This document shows, one piece after another, positions 52,659 to 61,827 of a DNA stretch of 64,000 nucleotides (position 1 is its first letter; every line of letters starts with the position of its first letter). A model generated the notes under the pieces. The model made no database searches. It was not told the DNA's origin and saw nothing but the letters and a program-made list of their open reading frames with translations. Both the position numbers and the translations under genes were made by a program. Source of the DNA: Lachnospiraceae bacterium (GTDB taxonomy: Bacteria > Bacillota > Clostridia > Lachnospirales > Lachnospiraceae). Location of the stretch: positions 24,562 to 88,561 of the forward strand of contig SVFQ01000012.1 in assembly GCA_015056765.1 (NCBI GenBank), given 5' to 3'.

Positions 52659-52684
52659 AAGGAAGCCACGAGCTTCCTTTTTTT
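52659..52684 (+). terminator. Terminator of tmRNA
   Basis: An 8-bp stem, AAGGAAGC (52659-52666) with GCTTCCTT (52672-52679), followed by a T-run to 52684. Confidence 0.9.
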
Positions 52685-52708
52685 AATGTTGCAATGAGAG
52701 GGAAAAAG

Positions 52709-53461
52709 ATGAAAAAGAAAGTATATTTAGCAGTAGTCACGACGGCTGTCCTGATGCTTACCGCATGTGGCGCAAGCGGGGCTAACACAGCGAATGAGAC
52801 AGATATGTCGAATTCAGCAAACATAGAAGAGACAGTAAATACTGCAGATACAGCTAATACAGCAAATATGCCAGAATCGGTAGATGCTACAAACACATCT
52901 GATGCTACAGATGCTACCGACGCATCTACGGAATCAAACATTGATCTTCCGGCCTACGATTACCCGGGCCCGGAATACTTCTACCATAGCGTGTACCAGT
53001 ACATTGTACAGGAATATGCTTCTCAGTATGAAGCTGCTGACGTATCCATTCCATACGTAAATGAAATCGAAGTAGATATGTCCAACAGGGATGATATTCT
53101 CATGTATGGTGATTTCTGGATTTTCAATTACAACTTAGAGGGGGATACCTTGAAATGTGTTTCTGGTGGAGCATATCCTGGTGTCATTCATTTAAATGCC
53201 GACTTTGACGTAGTCAGCATGGACGTAGTAGAAGATGGCAGTAACTTCACAGAAAGTGCCAAAAAGCTTTTCGGTGACCACTACGATAAGTTCATGGAGG
53301 TAGAAGCTGATGCGGAAGCCCGTGAGCAGATTCGTGCCCAGATTATCGCCAACTATGTAGCAGCCAACGAACTACCTATCACGAAGTATCAGGATGAAGG
53401 ATGGGACCCTATTACACTTCCGGAAGAAAATATCGACAGCTTCTATAGTGAATTAGACTAA
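52709..53461 (+). CDS. Uncharacterised lipoprotein
   Basis: A 250-residue protein with a lipoprotein signal (KKKVYLAVVTTAVLMLTAC; lipobox LTAC), then a low-complexity Thr/Asn/Ala/Asp linker (about 25-75) and a globular domain with YDYPGPEYFYHSVYQYIV. I do not recognise the fold. ATG 52709 follows GAGAGGG; the upstream ATG 52694 lacks a site. The gene begins only 24 nt after the tmRNA T-run, leaving no room for a promoter, so it depends on readthrough or on a promoter inside ssrA. Confidence 0.8.
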   Translation: MKKKVYLAVVTTAVLMLTACGASGANTANETDMSNSANIEETVNTADTANTANMPESVDATNTSDATDATDASTESNIDLPAYDYPGPEYFYHSVYQYIVQEYASQYEAADVSIPYVNEIEVDMSNRDDILMYGDFWIFNYNLEGDTLKCVSGGAYPGVIHLNADFDVVSMDVVEDGSNFTESAKKLFGDHYDKFMEVEADAEAREQIRAQIIANYVAANELPITKYQDEGWDPITLPEENIDSFYSELD

Positions 53462-53483
53462 ATTGAATACCGTAAACATAAGG

Positions 53484-53513
53484 AAACCCTGCTGAGAAAT
53501 CAGCAGGGTTTTT
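53484..53513. terminator. Shared terminator between convergent genes
   Basis: A perfect 12-bp stem, AAACCCTGCTGA (53484-53495) with TCAGCAGGGTTT (53500-53511), GAAA loop, TT following. It sits between converging lipoprotein genes and could serve both strands. Confidence 0.85.
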
Positions 53514-53516
53514 GGC

Positions 53517-54986
53517 TTAATCTTTACGGATAAAGGAACTGTATTTTACAGGTGATTCTTTCAACATAGCATCGTCAAGATATTCGGACTCTTTGATCAG
53601 AACCTTTTCTGGATAGAGATCTCCGTCCGGATTCCATACTACGTTTGGAGAATCTACGGTATCTTTATTTATATGGAGGTCTTTTTCGTCTCTAACAACC
53701 ATTGGGTAGTTTTCAGGTTGTTCTCCACGGAAGATGGCATAGAAGGAATCATTGATTTGCAATGTACATGTGCTTCCTCCGAATGAGATATTCTGTTGTT
53801 TCACACCATATTCGAAATCTATGTTTCCGCCGTTCGCTGGAAGAGAAAAACTCTTACGCATGTCTCCGTAATTTAAGATTTCTGGAGTATTAGATTCGAA
53901 GGAGAGTACCAGGTAATTCTTGATATTTCTCCATTCATTTACGTCTACACCGGTTAATGTATAGTGGTGAGGACTGGCAATATACTTTTGTAATTCCTTC
54001 TTTACTGCATCGGACATGCAAGGAACCATTTCATAGTTGCTGAAATTATTAATGAAGTCATCGGCAATCTTCTTGATTTCTTTGTCCGTCTTCTTAGAGA
54101 ACTCACCTAGAGTTCCAAAGTCTGAAACGGTAGTACGAGCTTCTTTAAGCGTGCCATCCGGTTTTGTAACCAGAATTCCTACTACATGAGTGGATTCTGT
54201 TGGATTTCCTCCACCAGATAATTCTTTCGGATCTAACTCTAGCCAAATGATTTCTTTACTCTTGAGATAATCACTCATGTTGATTTCTAGAGTAGTTTCT
54301 TTCACATGCTCTGTTTCCACCTCAACAGACTCAGTTTCTTCCGTAGACTCTTCTGTAGATTCCTCGGTCTCTTCGCTAGTGAGAGAGAAGTTCGGATCAG
54401 TAAATTCTTCCTCTACGGCGCCATCTGTTTCACGACCGAATAACCAGAAGTGTAAAGAGTTCGCATAAGAATATGCGCCATACTGATTTGGCATCAGGTC
54501 GGAAATCTTAATCTTATCTTTTTCTTCTTCTGTTACGCCGGTGGTAGAAACCCGCATGAGTACCTTAGAAATCTCGTAGCTTTTCTCGCCTTCATCAGTC
54601 AGGATAGAAAAGCTGGAAGGGAACCAGTCGGTCACTTCCGTGGATGTAGTTAATCTAAGATTTACTTCATCCTCTACAGCCTGATTCTTGTTTGCTTCAA
54701 AGAACTCAGCACATTCATCTAAATGATTCCCGATGGTGTTGTAGCAAATTTCGTTACCATCAAAAGAGGTTTGCTCTTCACCATTAATTAGAATACCCCT
54801 GTATTCATAATGAGAGAGATAATCCTCTTCAAAACCGTCATACATCAACAGCAGTGTCAGTACCTGTGGTTCTTCGATTTCGTTTAGTGCCGGACTACTC
54901 TCACTTACTTCTTGTTTGCCACAGCCTGTTAGGGCTAGGACAGTAGCGAGGATTAACGCTACCAACTTCATAGATTTGTGTTTCAT
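53517..54986 (-). CDS. Uncharacterised lipoprotein, minus strand
   Basis: A 489-residue secreted lipoprotein: signal MKHKSMKLVALILATVLALT followed by GCGK (lipobox LTGC). The mature part has no motif I recognise; a Glu/Ser/Thr/Val-rich segment (about 205-235) separates an N-terminal half from a C-terminal half with repeated beta-type sequence. AGGAG precedes the ATG on the minus strand. It is the second gene of a two-gene minus-strand unit; the first (55868-55008) encodes a membrane/coiled-coil protein. Confidence 0.8.
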   Translation of the reverse strand: MKHKSMKLVALILATVLALTGCGKQEVSESSPALNEIEEPQVLTLLLMYDGFEEDYLSHYEYRGILINGEEQTSFDGNEICYNTIGNHLDECAEFFEANKNQAVEDEVNLRLTTSTEVTDWFPSSFSILTDEGEKSYEISKVLMRVSTTGVTEEEKDKIKISDLMPNQYGAYSYANSLHFWLFGRETDGAVEEEFTDPNFSLTSEETEESTEESTEETESVEVETEHVKETTLEINMSDYLKSKEIIWLELDPKELSGGGNPTESTHVVGILVTKPDGTLKEARTTVSDFGTLGEFSKKTDKEIKKIADDFINNFSNYEMVPCMSDAVKKELQKYIASPHHYTLTGVDVNEWRNIKNYLVLSFESNTPEILNYGDMRKSFSLPANGGNIDFEYGVKQQNISFGGSTCTLQINDSFYAIFRGEQPENYPMVVRDEKDLHINKDTVDSPNVVWNPDGDLYPEKVLIKESEYLDDAMLKESPVKYSSFIRKD

Positions 54987-55007
54987 AATAACTCCTAAAA
55001 CTATTAT

Positions 55008-55868
55008 TTATACGCCAATATAGTTTCTAATTGCGTTTACATCTGCTTCATGACGTAACTGACTATCTCTAATATCGCTTAGGTATGCAGCACATTCGGC
55101 TGAAGATTTAGCGATGTTAGCGGTATTGACTCTAATTTCATCAGTGTTTGCTCTAATCTGAGATACTTCTGAAGAAATCTGACGAACCTCCGCAAGAGTT
55201 TGTCTAGCAATTGCTGTTTGCTGCTGTAACTCCGACATGAGCTGGTTAAATTTCATTTCATCATCGTACATGTTGACCGCTTCCTGTATGGTATTAACAC
55301 GTAGATTTTCGAAATACTTATACATTTTACCTACCGCGTAAGAGTAGCAAAAGTCAGGGGCGGGAAACACATCCATCATAGGTGCCACATCAGCATATGC
55401 TAAACCTACCTCGCGTCTGAGAGCTGGAAGGGAGTTTATAGCAGCTTGCAACTGATTTTGCAGATTCGGAATAGAACGATCGTAGGCTACCTTGGTTAAA
55501 TCTTCCACACCTGTTTTTGCTCTTCCTACGATTGCGGCGATACCTCTTGCTGCAAGTACAAGTACAATCATGGTAAGTAGAATATTTGCATTGAAAACAA
55601 CGCCGGCACCTACTGCCATAGGAAGAATAAAGAATGCTAGTGCGCAGAAAACTATCGCAACAACGGTAGCTATATTTTTGATGGCATTTCTCTTAAATTT
55701 AGTTTTTGCACCAAGCACAGAGGATTGGCTATTATTTTGTTGAATCTGATACTGCAGATTTTGAATTAGCGCTTCTGTATTTTGCTTTTGCGCTGCTGCA
55801 TTTTCCAAACGAACCAGACCGTTGTAGAGATTTGCAAGTGCGTTCAGAATTTGTTGTCTGTTTTCCAT
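55008..55868 (-). CDS. Membrane protein with coiled-coil flanks, minus strand
   Basis: A 286-residue protein I do not recognise. Residues 1-60 form a Gln/Asn-rich helix with coiled-coil character, two membrane helices lie at about 70-115, and a long helical C-terminal part follows, ending with a heptad-like stretch of repeated IRANTDEIRVNTANIAKS. Both ends would be cytoplasmic. It precedes the lipoprotein gene by 21 nt on the same strand. Confidence 0.72.
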   Translation of the reverse strand: MENRQQILNALANLYNGLVRLENAAAQKQNTEALIQNLQYQIQQNNSQSSVLGAKTKFKRNAIKNIATVVAIVFCALAFFILPMAVGAGVVFNANILLTMIVLVLAARGIAAIVGRAKTGVEDLTKVAYDRSIPNLQNQLQAAINSLPALRREVGLAYADVAPMMDVFPAPDFCYSYAVGKMYKYFENLRVNTIQEAVNMYDDEMKFNQLMSELQQQTAIARQTLAEVRQISSEVSQIRANTDEIRVNTANIAKSSAECAAYLSDIRDSQLRHEADVNAIRNYIGV

Positions 55869-55982
55869 TTCTAGGTCTCCTTGTATATTAAACTAAAACA
55901 TAATTAGCCTATCATTTTTGGCACTATTTTTCAATGTGGGAAACTTTATGATTACTTGATTTCATGCATGTTTCCGTGGAAT

Positions 55983-55993
55983 CGTGGTAAAAT
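55983..55993 (+). promoter_or_regulatory. Extended -10 promoter before Ig/protease gene
   Basis: CGTGGTAAAAT, identical to 4269-4279, with a TGG-TAAAAT extended -10 (hexamer 55988-55993). The 163-nt divergent region 55869-56031 should also hold the minus-strand promoter, which I could not define. Confidence 0.5.
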
Positions 55994-56031
55994 AAAAATA
56001 GGCAACTTGCGACACTGTAAAAGGGGAATTT

Positions 56032-57606
56032 ATGGACGACGCAAATCATGGGATGCCTAAGAATGAAAGAAGGCAGGATGCAAATACGTATTTCCTGTTT
56101 CTTTTGGTGTTTATTCTTTTATTCGTCATAGCTGCATCCGTACTATTTCAAATCTTCATTTGGCCACTGGAAAAAAGAACGGAGCCGATTTATACGGAAC
56201 TGGGTACCGCAGTTTCTACAGATCCGGCTACGTATTTTGATGGTGCGGCTTTTTCCCTTTCTTATGTACGAATTGATACCACAGACGTAAAGCGAAATAA
56301 AGTAGGACTTTACAATGTCTATGCCCAGCATGGTATGGAGCGGTATTCCTTCCCCGTAATAGTGAAGGATACAGAAGCACCCATTATTACGCTGCCCAAG
56401 CACCGGGTTATTCTGGCAAGAGACAAGGAATATGCAGTAGATGACTTGGTGGAAACGGTATTTGATCGTTCTGGCAAGACAAAGCTTTATGCCAGCATCA
56501 ATGGCAGAGCTTCCAGCAGGGTGTTGCTGACCCATAACGGGAGTGAGACCATACAAATCATTGCCTATGATAGCAGTGGAAACCAATCCATGAAAACACT
56601 GGATGTATTCGTAGAAGCTGCTCCTGTCATGAAAGGCGTAAAGGACTGTTATGTCACAAAAGGCAGAAGAGTAGACATCCTAAGCGAGGTGACTGCCTAT
56701 GATGAAGAGACAGGAGATTTGACGGATCGAATAAAACTAGATGCACAGGAAGTGAACTGGGCTCATGAGGGAGTTTATACTGCTACGCTATCTGTGGAGG
56801 ACGAAGATGGCCTAACTACCACAAAAGAAATCCATGTCAGCGTGTTACCGAAGTCCATCTTGAACGACATGTTGGCCACAAGAGTCATTGATATGAAACA
56901 AGATAGGATAGCAGGTGCGGACAATCTTCACACGGCAGGAGTGGGCTATGAAGAAGATGTCCATATTCAGCGCGCAAAGCTACTTCCTTGTGCAGTTCAT
57001 ATTGAAGATTTTGAGCCTGGCGGATATGGCTGGTTTGGAAGCGGGTTTATCATAGATATCAAAGGAGATGACGTCTATATCTGCTCGAACCAACATGTTC
57101 TCGCCCATTCGACGGAATACTCGAAGATATTTTTTTATGATGGAACTTGGGCACCTTACGAAGTCCTGGGCCTTAATGAGAGCCAGGATGTAGGAATAGC
57201 AAAAGTAAACATAAGGTTCTTACCCAAAGAAACTGCAGATGGTATCAGAGCAGTGCAGTTCGATCAGCGCAGATGGCGTATCTTAAATAAAGGTGGAGAA
57301 AGTGTCTTTATGAGCGTAATCGATTTAAACGGAAAGAGCAGCATGCGCATTGGAAAAACGGTAGGCCTATCGCATTTGTACGGGCTTGTTCCGGATTACA
57401 CACTTCGCACCACCATTGAATTGGAAGAAGGCAACTCCGGATCAGCTATTATGGACAAATATGGCGGCTTTACCTCTATGGCTACCGGGTACTATTACTA
57501 TGGCTCCTTTAAAAGCTTTCACAGTATTACAGCGGACATCATCGTGGAGAATTATGAGGCCATAACAGGTAATAAACTCTATATTCTTGGGCGAATCACT
57601 AATTGA
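56032..57606 (+). CDS. Membrane-anchored protein with Ig-like repeats and a trypsin-like protease domain
   Basis: A 524-residue protein: short cytoplasmic N-terminus, one membrane helix (about 22-45), two Ig-like/DUF5011-type beta domains (about 85-195 and 200-280; VKDTEAPIITLPKH and VTAYDEETGDLTDRI), then a chymotrypsin-fold domain (about 315-520). The catalytic triad is visible: SNQHVL (H355), ESQDVGIAKV (D386) and GNSGSAIM (S469). It resembles HtrA-like proteases but has no PDZ domain. A GGGG site precedes the ATG. I infer surface proteolysis; substrate unknown. Confidence 0.85.
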   Translation: MDDANHGMPKNERRQDANTYFLFLLVFILLFVIAASVLFQIFIWPLEKRTEPIYTELGTAVSTDPATYFDGAAFSLSYVRIDTTDVKRNKVGLYNVYAQHGMERYSFPVIVKDTEAPIITLPKHRVILARDKEYAVDDLVETVFDRSGKTKLYASINGRASSRVLLTHNGSETIQIIAYDSSGNQSMKTLDVFVEAAPVMKGVKDCYVTKGRRVDILSEVTAYDEETGDLTDRIKLDAQEVNWAHEGVYTATLSVEDEDGLTTTKEIHVSVLPKSILNDMLATRVIDMKQDRIAGADNLHTAGVGYEEDVHIQRAKLLPCAVHIEDFEPGGYGWFGSGFIIDIKGDDVYICSNQHVLAHSTEYSKIFFYDGTWAPYEVLGLNESQDVGIAKVNIRFLPKETADGIRAVQFDQRRWRILNKGGESVFMSVIDLNGKSSMRIGKTVGLSHLYGLVPDYTLRTTIELEEGNSGSAIMDKYGGFTSMATGYYYYGSFKSFHSITADIIVENYEAITGNKLYILGRITN

Positions 57607-57668
57607 CCTAGGCTTTTAGAAGTTATAGAATAAATGAAAGTGTACTATATTTTAAGGAGGAGATTATC

Positions 57669-58028
57669 ATGGACTTTTTTGCAAAAGTAGGAGATAAAGT
57701 AACCGAGCTTGGCGGAGCAGCATCCGGCAAGGCCAAAGGATTAGCTGAAGTAGCTAGACTTTCCGGACAGATTAAGACATTAGAGGGCGAAATCACAGCG
57801 CTTTATACTGAAATCGGCAAGAAAATGTTTGAAACCAGACTGGATACAGCAACTCCAAAGGATTTCACAACAGAATATGCCAAAATTATTGAGAAACAGC
57901 AGCAGATTGCTGATTCTAAGGCAAAACTTGCAGAGGCAAAGGGTACACAGACTTGCCCTGTATGTGGAGAAGAAGTAGAAAAGGGCGCAAGCTTCTGCAT
58001 GAAGTGCGGCGCTAAAATGGGACAGTAA
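57669..58028 (+). CDS. Small helical protein with C-terminal zinc ribbon
   Basis: A 119-residue protein: N-terminal amphipathic helices (FFAKVGDKVTELGGAASGKA, then a coiled-coil-like part to about 95) and a C-terminal zinc ribbon CPVCGEEV...CMKCG. Such proteins are common and uncharacterised in Firmicutes. AAGGAGGAG precedes the ATG. The stop overlaps the next start (TAATG), so they are coupled. Confidence 0.8.
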   Translation: MDFFAKVGDKVTELGGAASGKAKGLAEVARLSGQIKTLEGEITALYTEIGKKMFETRLDTATPKDFTTEYAKIIEKQQQIADSKAKLAEAKGTQTCPVCGEEVEKGASFCMKCGAKMGQ

Positions 58029-58354
58029 TGAGTATTAAAGATAGAATCAGCCAGGAAGAAATCACAGAATCCAAGTATTCCAAACTGAAAGTAAACAATG
58101 AAATTGAACTTTGCAAAGTCAGCGATTCAACCGTAAAAGAGCAAGTTGAGAAGGCTCTTTTAAAGGAAAGAATTTCCTATTATATTCGTTGGGAAAAGGC
58201 AGGTTTATTTGCCAGAAGAGGCACTGAGAATTGTGTCTTTTGCATCAATGAATGGCAGACGGAAGCAGGCGAGGAAGCAATACGTGCATTAGGAAGTGAT
58301 GCCCTTTCTCACGTGAAGTTTATCAAAAAGAAAATCGACAAGAAATTATTTTAA
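58028..58354 (+). CDS. Uncharacterised 108-residue protein
   Basis: No family recognised. It is a soluble alpha/beta-type protein with a mid-region KERISYYIRWEKAG and a single CVFC pair, ending in a basic helix. Translation is coupled to the zinc-ribbon gene upstream, suggesting the two act together. Confidence 0.65.
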   Translation: MSIKDRISQEEITESKYSKLKVNNEIELCKVSDSTVKEQVEKALLKERISYYIRWEKAGLFARRGTENCVFCINEWQTEAGEEAIRALGSDALSHVKFIKKKIDKKLF

Positions 58355-58368
58355 CTAGAGGAAAAGAT

Positions 58369-59022
58369 ATGCTTAACATTGCACCGTCAATATTATCTGC
58401 AGATTTTACAAAACTAGGAGAACAGGTCGCTCTTGTACAAGAGAGCGGCCTAAAGTTGTTACATATCGATGTTATGGATGGCGTTTTCGTGCCAAACATT
58501 TCCTACGGGTCACCGGTGATTCAGTCACTCAGACCCCTTACGGATTTGACATTCGATGTGCATCTGATGATTACAGAACCATCCAGAATCCTTCAGAATT
58601 TCATTGATGATGGGGCGGACCAAATTACCGTTCATGCAGAAGCATGTACCCATTTACATCGTACAGTTGGACAGATTAAAGAAGCGGGATTAAAAGCGGC
58701 AGTAGCGTTAAACCCTGCGACACCTTTATCCGTGCTGGATTATGTACTGGATGATTTGGATATGGTACTGATTATGACTGTGAATCCGGGATTCGGCGGA
58801 CAGACCTTTATCCCGCAGATGATGCAAAAGATTACAGCCTTGAGAAAAGAAATCGAAAGAAGAGGCTTGTCTACCGATATACAGGTAGATGGTGGCGTAG
58901 ATGCATCTAATATCAGCGCAATCAAGAAAGCCGGAGCCAATGTCTTTGTAGCGGGATCAGCTGTATTCAAAGGCGACGTTTTGCAGAATATCGCTGCTCT
59001 GCAAACAGCATTGGACAAGTAA
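58369..59022 (+). CDS. rpe: Ribulose-phosphate 3-epimerase
   Basis: Interconverts ribulose- and xylulose-5-phosphate in the pentose phosphate pathway. The 217-residue TIM barrel shows APSILSADFTKLGEQ, LHIDVMDGVFVPNIS, DVHLMI, TVNPGFGGQTF and VDGGVDASN, covering all metal and substrate motifs. In many Firmicutes it lies next to prpC-prkC; here it does not. Confidence 0.98.
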   Translation: MLNIAPSILSADFTKLGEQVALVQESGLKLLHIDVMDGVFVPNISYGSPVIQSLRPLTDLTFDVHLMITEPSRILQNFIDDGADQITVHAEACTHLHRTVGQIKEAGLKAAVALNPATPLSVLDYVLDDLDMVLIMTVNPGFGGQTFIPQMMQKITALRKEIERRGLSTDIQVDGGVDASNISAIKKAGANVFVAGSAVFKGDVLQNIAALQTALDK

Positions 59023-59030
59023 GTAGTGCT

Positions 59031-59621
59031 ATGAGCGATAAGCAAACACAAAAAACTGAAAATACCCCGGTGGGTGGTTTTCGATTCCAAACAAGTGAGG
59101 ATGCATTAGCAGCCAATCAGGAAGAGATAGCCATCCGTTATTTGCGTGGAAAACTGAAAATGGATGACCCGGAGATGCTGCTGAAAGTCTATCAAAAAGC
59201 CATAGACGCCCGCACCTTTCAGACGCCTATCGGTTTGCGCTTTATGCAGGAACTTAGAGATCGAATGCTGGATGCAGACATACCGGAGGAACGTATTCCG
59301 ATTATACCTCTAAGGGTAACCTATATTTCCAAAGTTCGAGATATGGCGAACCCTGCCAAGGTACGTATTAAAGGTTTAGGCGAGAAAAAACCTAGAGGAA
59401 AAATCGACAAGTTTGCCATCTCTGTATGGTTGAATATATTCTTAGCTATTTTAGTTGCAGGCATGGTGTTTTTGGCCCTTCGCAGCGAAACACCTAATAT
59501 GCTGAACTACCGTAATGCGATTTTAAACGAGTATTCTGAGTGGGAAGACAGTTTGACGGAGCGAGAAAATGCGCTTCGAGAAACTGAACTGGAGTGGAAA
59601 AAGACGCAAGTAGGAGAATAG
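59031..59621 (+). CDS. Uncharacterised single-pass membrane protein upstream of a two-component system
   Basis: A 196-residue protein I do not recognise. A soluble, mostly helical N-terminal part (about 1-125, with AIRYLRGKLKMDDPEMLLKV) precedes one membrane helix (about 133-152) and an extracellular-type tail with coiled-coil character. It is 8 nt after rpe and 2 nt before the response regulator start, so it is probably cotranscribed with the two-component genes and may be an accessory sensor. Confidence 0.7.
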   Translation: MSDKQTQKTENTPVGGFRFQTSEDALAANQEEIAIRYLRGKLKMDDPEMLLKVYQKAIDARTFQTPIGLRFMQELRDRMLDADIPEERIPIIPLRVTYISKVRDMANPAKVRIKGLGEKKPRGKIDKFAISVWLNIFLAILVAGMVFLALRSETPNMLNYRNAILNEYSEWEDSLTERENALRETELEWKKTQVGE

Positions 59622-59623
59622 TG

Positions 59624-60304
59624 ATGGAAAAAAGTAGAATTCTAATTGTTGACGATGAAGCTCGTATGAGAAAATTACTGCGTGATTTCCTGACAAAGGC
59701 GGATTACGAAGTAATTGAGGCAGAAAATGGCCAGCAGGCTCTTGATATCTTTTATCAGGAAATGAACACCATAGACTTGATTTTGTTAGATGTCATGATG
59801 CCGATTATGGATGGATGGCAAGTGTGCCGGGAAATCCGTGGATACTCCAAAGTGCCCATTATCATGCTTACCGCGAAATCAGACGAAAAGGACGAACTCC
59901 AGGGCTTTGAACTTGGGGTAGACGAATACATTACGAAGCCATTTAGCCCTAAGATTCTGGTAGCCAGAGTGGAGGCGATTATGCGTAGAGCAGGACAATC
60001 CACAGGCGAAGTTTTAGAAGCTGGTGGTATTGTAGTAGATAAAGGGGCGCATCAGATTCTGGTGGATGGAAAGCCGGTGGAGATGACCTCCAAAGAGTTC
60101 GAACTCATGCAATACTTTATTGAAAATCAGGGAATTGCGTTATCCAGAGATAAGATTCTGAATCAGGTTTGGAACTACGACTATTTTGGTGACGCTAGAA
60201 CCATCGACACCCATGTAAAGAAAATACGCAGCAAGATTGGTAAAAAGGGTGACATGATTAAGACTGTGTGGGGCGTCGGCTATAAATTTGATGTAAATGA
60301 ATGA
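59624..60304 (+). CDS. OmpR-family response regulator
   Basis: A 226-residue DNA-binding regulator. The receiver domain has acidic D10-D11, phosphorylation site D56 (LILLDVMMP), and Lys in EYITKPF; the C-terminal winged helix shows MTSKEFELMQYF and RTIDTHVKKIRSKIG. ATG 59624 is chosen because AGGAG is at normal spacing; an upstream in-frame ATG at 59594 lies inside the previous gene. It pairs with the histidine kinase 21 nt downstream. Confidence 0.96.
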   Translation: MEKSRILIVDDEARMRKLLRDFLTKADYEVIEAENGQQALDIFYQEMNTIDLILLDVMMPIMDGWQVCREIRGYSKVPIIMLTAKSDEKDELQGFELGVDEYITKPFSPKILVARVEAIMRRAGQSTGEVLEAGGIVVDKGAHQILVDGKPVEMTSKEFELMQYFIENQGIALSRDKILNQVWNYDYFGDARTIDTHVKKIRSKIGKKGDMIKTVWGVGYKFDVNE

Positions 60305-60325
60305 AACGGACAGTAAGGACAAGTT

Positions 60326-61816
60326 ATGACTTGCAGAAAAAAAGGCAACTATTCTATTAAAACTCATATTTTTCTTATATTTGTGGGTCTCATTGGAGCT
60401 GCCTTTTTTATTTGCTGGATTATCACCAGATTTCTGCTGGATGATTATTACTTATATAACAAAGAAAAGGATATGCTTTCTGCGTACCTTTATTTTGATA
60501 TTGCTGCCACAAAAGGAATATTAACGGATGATAGATTCTCTGTGGAATGGCAGAAAATGTGCAATCGCTACAACATCGATGTAGTGATTCTTGACTCGGA
60601 CTCAGAAACCATACTGACCTCTATTCATGATGAAAAGCTGATTATTAATCGCCTCATGAATTATATGTTTAGTGAAAACACAGATGACGAAACGAAGATT
60701 ATCCGTGAGCGGGATCACTATAAAATGCAGATTATTACGGATAAAAACATGCAGGGTCGTTATCTGGAAATCTGGGGCGTATTAGACAATGGTAATCCGA
60801 TTCTGATTCGAAGTGCCGTTGAAAACATGGAAGATACTGCAAAGTCTACCAGTATGTACCTACTGGTTATGAGTATGGCTGCAGTTACCATTGGAGCCAT
60901 GGTTTCCTTTGGCTTTGCCAGAGGTATTTCTTATCCGGTTCGTAGACTCACCCAACTATCAGAGGACATGTCTAACCTGAAGTTTGATGCTAAGTATCAG
61001 GATGAGTCTCGTATTTGTGAAATCAATGAACTGGGTGAACATATGAATAAGCTCTCGGAGAAGTTGGAGCAGACCATATGTGAACTGAAGATGGCCAATA
61101 GCAATCTGCAGGAAGATATTCAGGAAAAAGAAAAGATGGATGAGGCTAGGCGCGCCTTCTTGTCCGACGTGTCTCATGAATTAAAGACTCCAATTGCCCT
61201 CATTCAGGGATATGCAGAAGGCTTAAAAGAAGGCATTTTGGATGATGATGAAAGCAAGGACTATTATTACGATGTCATTTTGGACGAAGCCACCAAGATG
61301 AATGAAATGGTCCAGAGACTACTGACGTTAAACCAGTTAGAGGCCGGATTTAATCAGGTAGAATATTCCCGCTTCGATATGGTAGAATTAATACAGAATT
61401 ACCTGCAAAATGCCGATGTTATGATAAAGCAGGAGAAGGTGACAGTCAGACTACGGAATACAGAGCCAATCTATGTCTGGGCTGACGAATATATGGTGGA
61501 AAAAGTAGTGGCCAACTACTTTACTAACGCGCTTCATTATGCAGATGGAGAGAAAATTGTAGACATCAAAGTTGAAGAAAAAGGCGACAAAGCAGTCTTT
61601 TCTGTATTCAATACGGGAGAACCAATCCCGGAAGATGCATTGCCTCATATTTGGGAGAAATTCTATAAAGTAGATAAATCCAGAAGTAGGGAATACGGTG
61701 GAAACGGTGTAGGACTATCCATCGTAAAAGCAGTAGCAGAGTTAATGAAGGTAAACTACGGAGCGACAAACTACGATAATGGTGTGGAATTCTGGATGGA
61801 ACTGGATCTACACTAA
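60326..61816 (+). CDS. Sensor histidine kinase
   Basis: A 496-residue membrane kinase: helix 1 (about 13-35), an extracellular sensor domain (about 36-170), helix 2 (about 175-200), HAMP, then HisKA with FLSDVSHELKTPIALI (H284) and an ATPase domain with NALHYADG (N box), FSVFNTGEPIP and GGNGVGLSIVK. The sensor domain has no family I can name. Partner of the upstream regulator; AAGGA precedes the ATG. The lipoprotein gene 11 nt downstream is probably in the same operon. Confidence 0.96.
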   Translation: MTCRKKGNYSIKTHIFLIFVGLIGAAFFICWIITRFLLDDYYLYNKEKDMLSAYLYFDIAATKGILTDDRFSVEWQKMCNRYNIDVVILDSDSETILTSIHDEKLIINRLMNYMFSENTDDETKIIRERDHYKMQIITDKNMQGRYLEIWGVLDNGNPILIRSAVENMEDTAKSTSMYLLVMSMAAVTIGAMVSFGFARGISYPVRRLTQLSEDMSNLKFDAKYQDESRICEINELGEHMNKLSEKLEQTICELKMANSNLQEDIQEKEKMDEARRAFLSDVSHELKTPIALIQGYAEGLKEGILDDDESKDYYYDVILDEATKMNEMVQRLLTLNQLEAGFNQVEYSRFDMVELIQNYLQNADVMIKQEKVTVRLRNTEPIYVWADEYMVEKVVANYFTNALHYADGEKIVDIKVEEKGDKAVFSVFNTGEPIPEDALPHIWEKFYKVDKSRSREYGGNGVGLSIVKAVAELMKVNYGATNYDNGVEFWMELDLH

Positions 61817-61827
61817 AAGGAAGATAG

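Noticed and set aside
52525..52941. Minus-strand reading frame of 138 codons
   Set aside because: It is antisense to tmRNA and to the low-complexity part of the lipoprotein gene; low-complexity Val/Ser/Ala sequence without homology.
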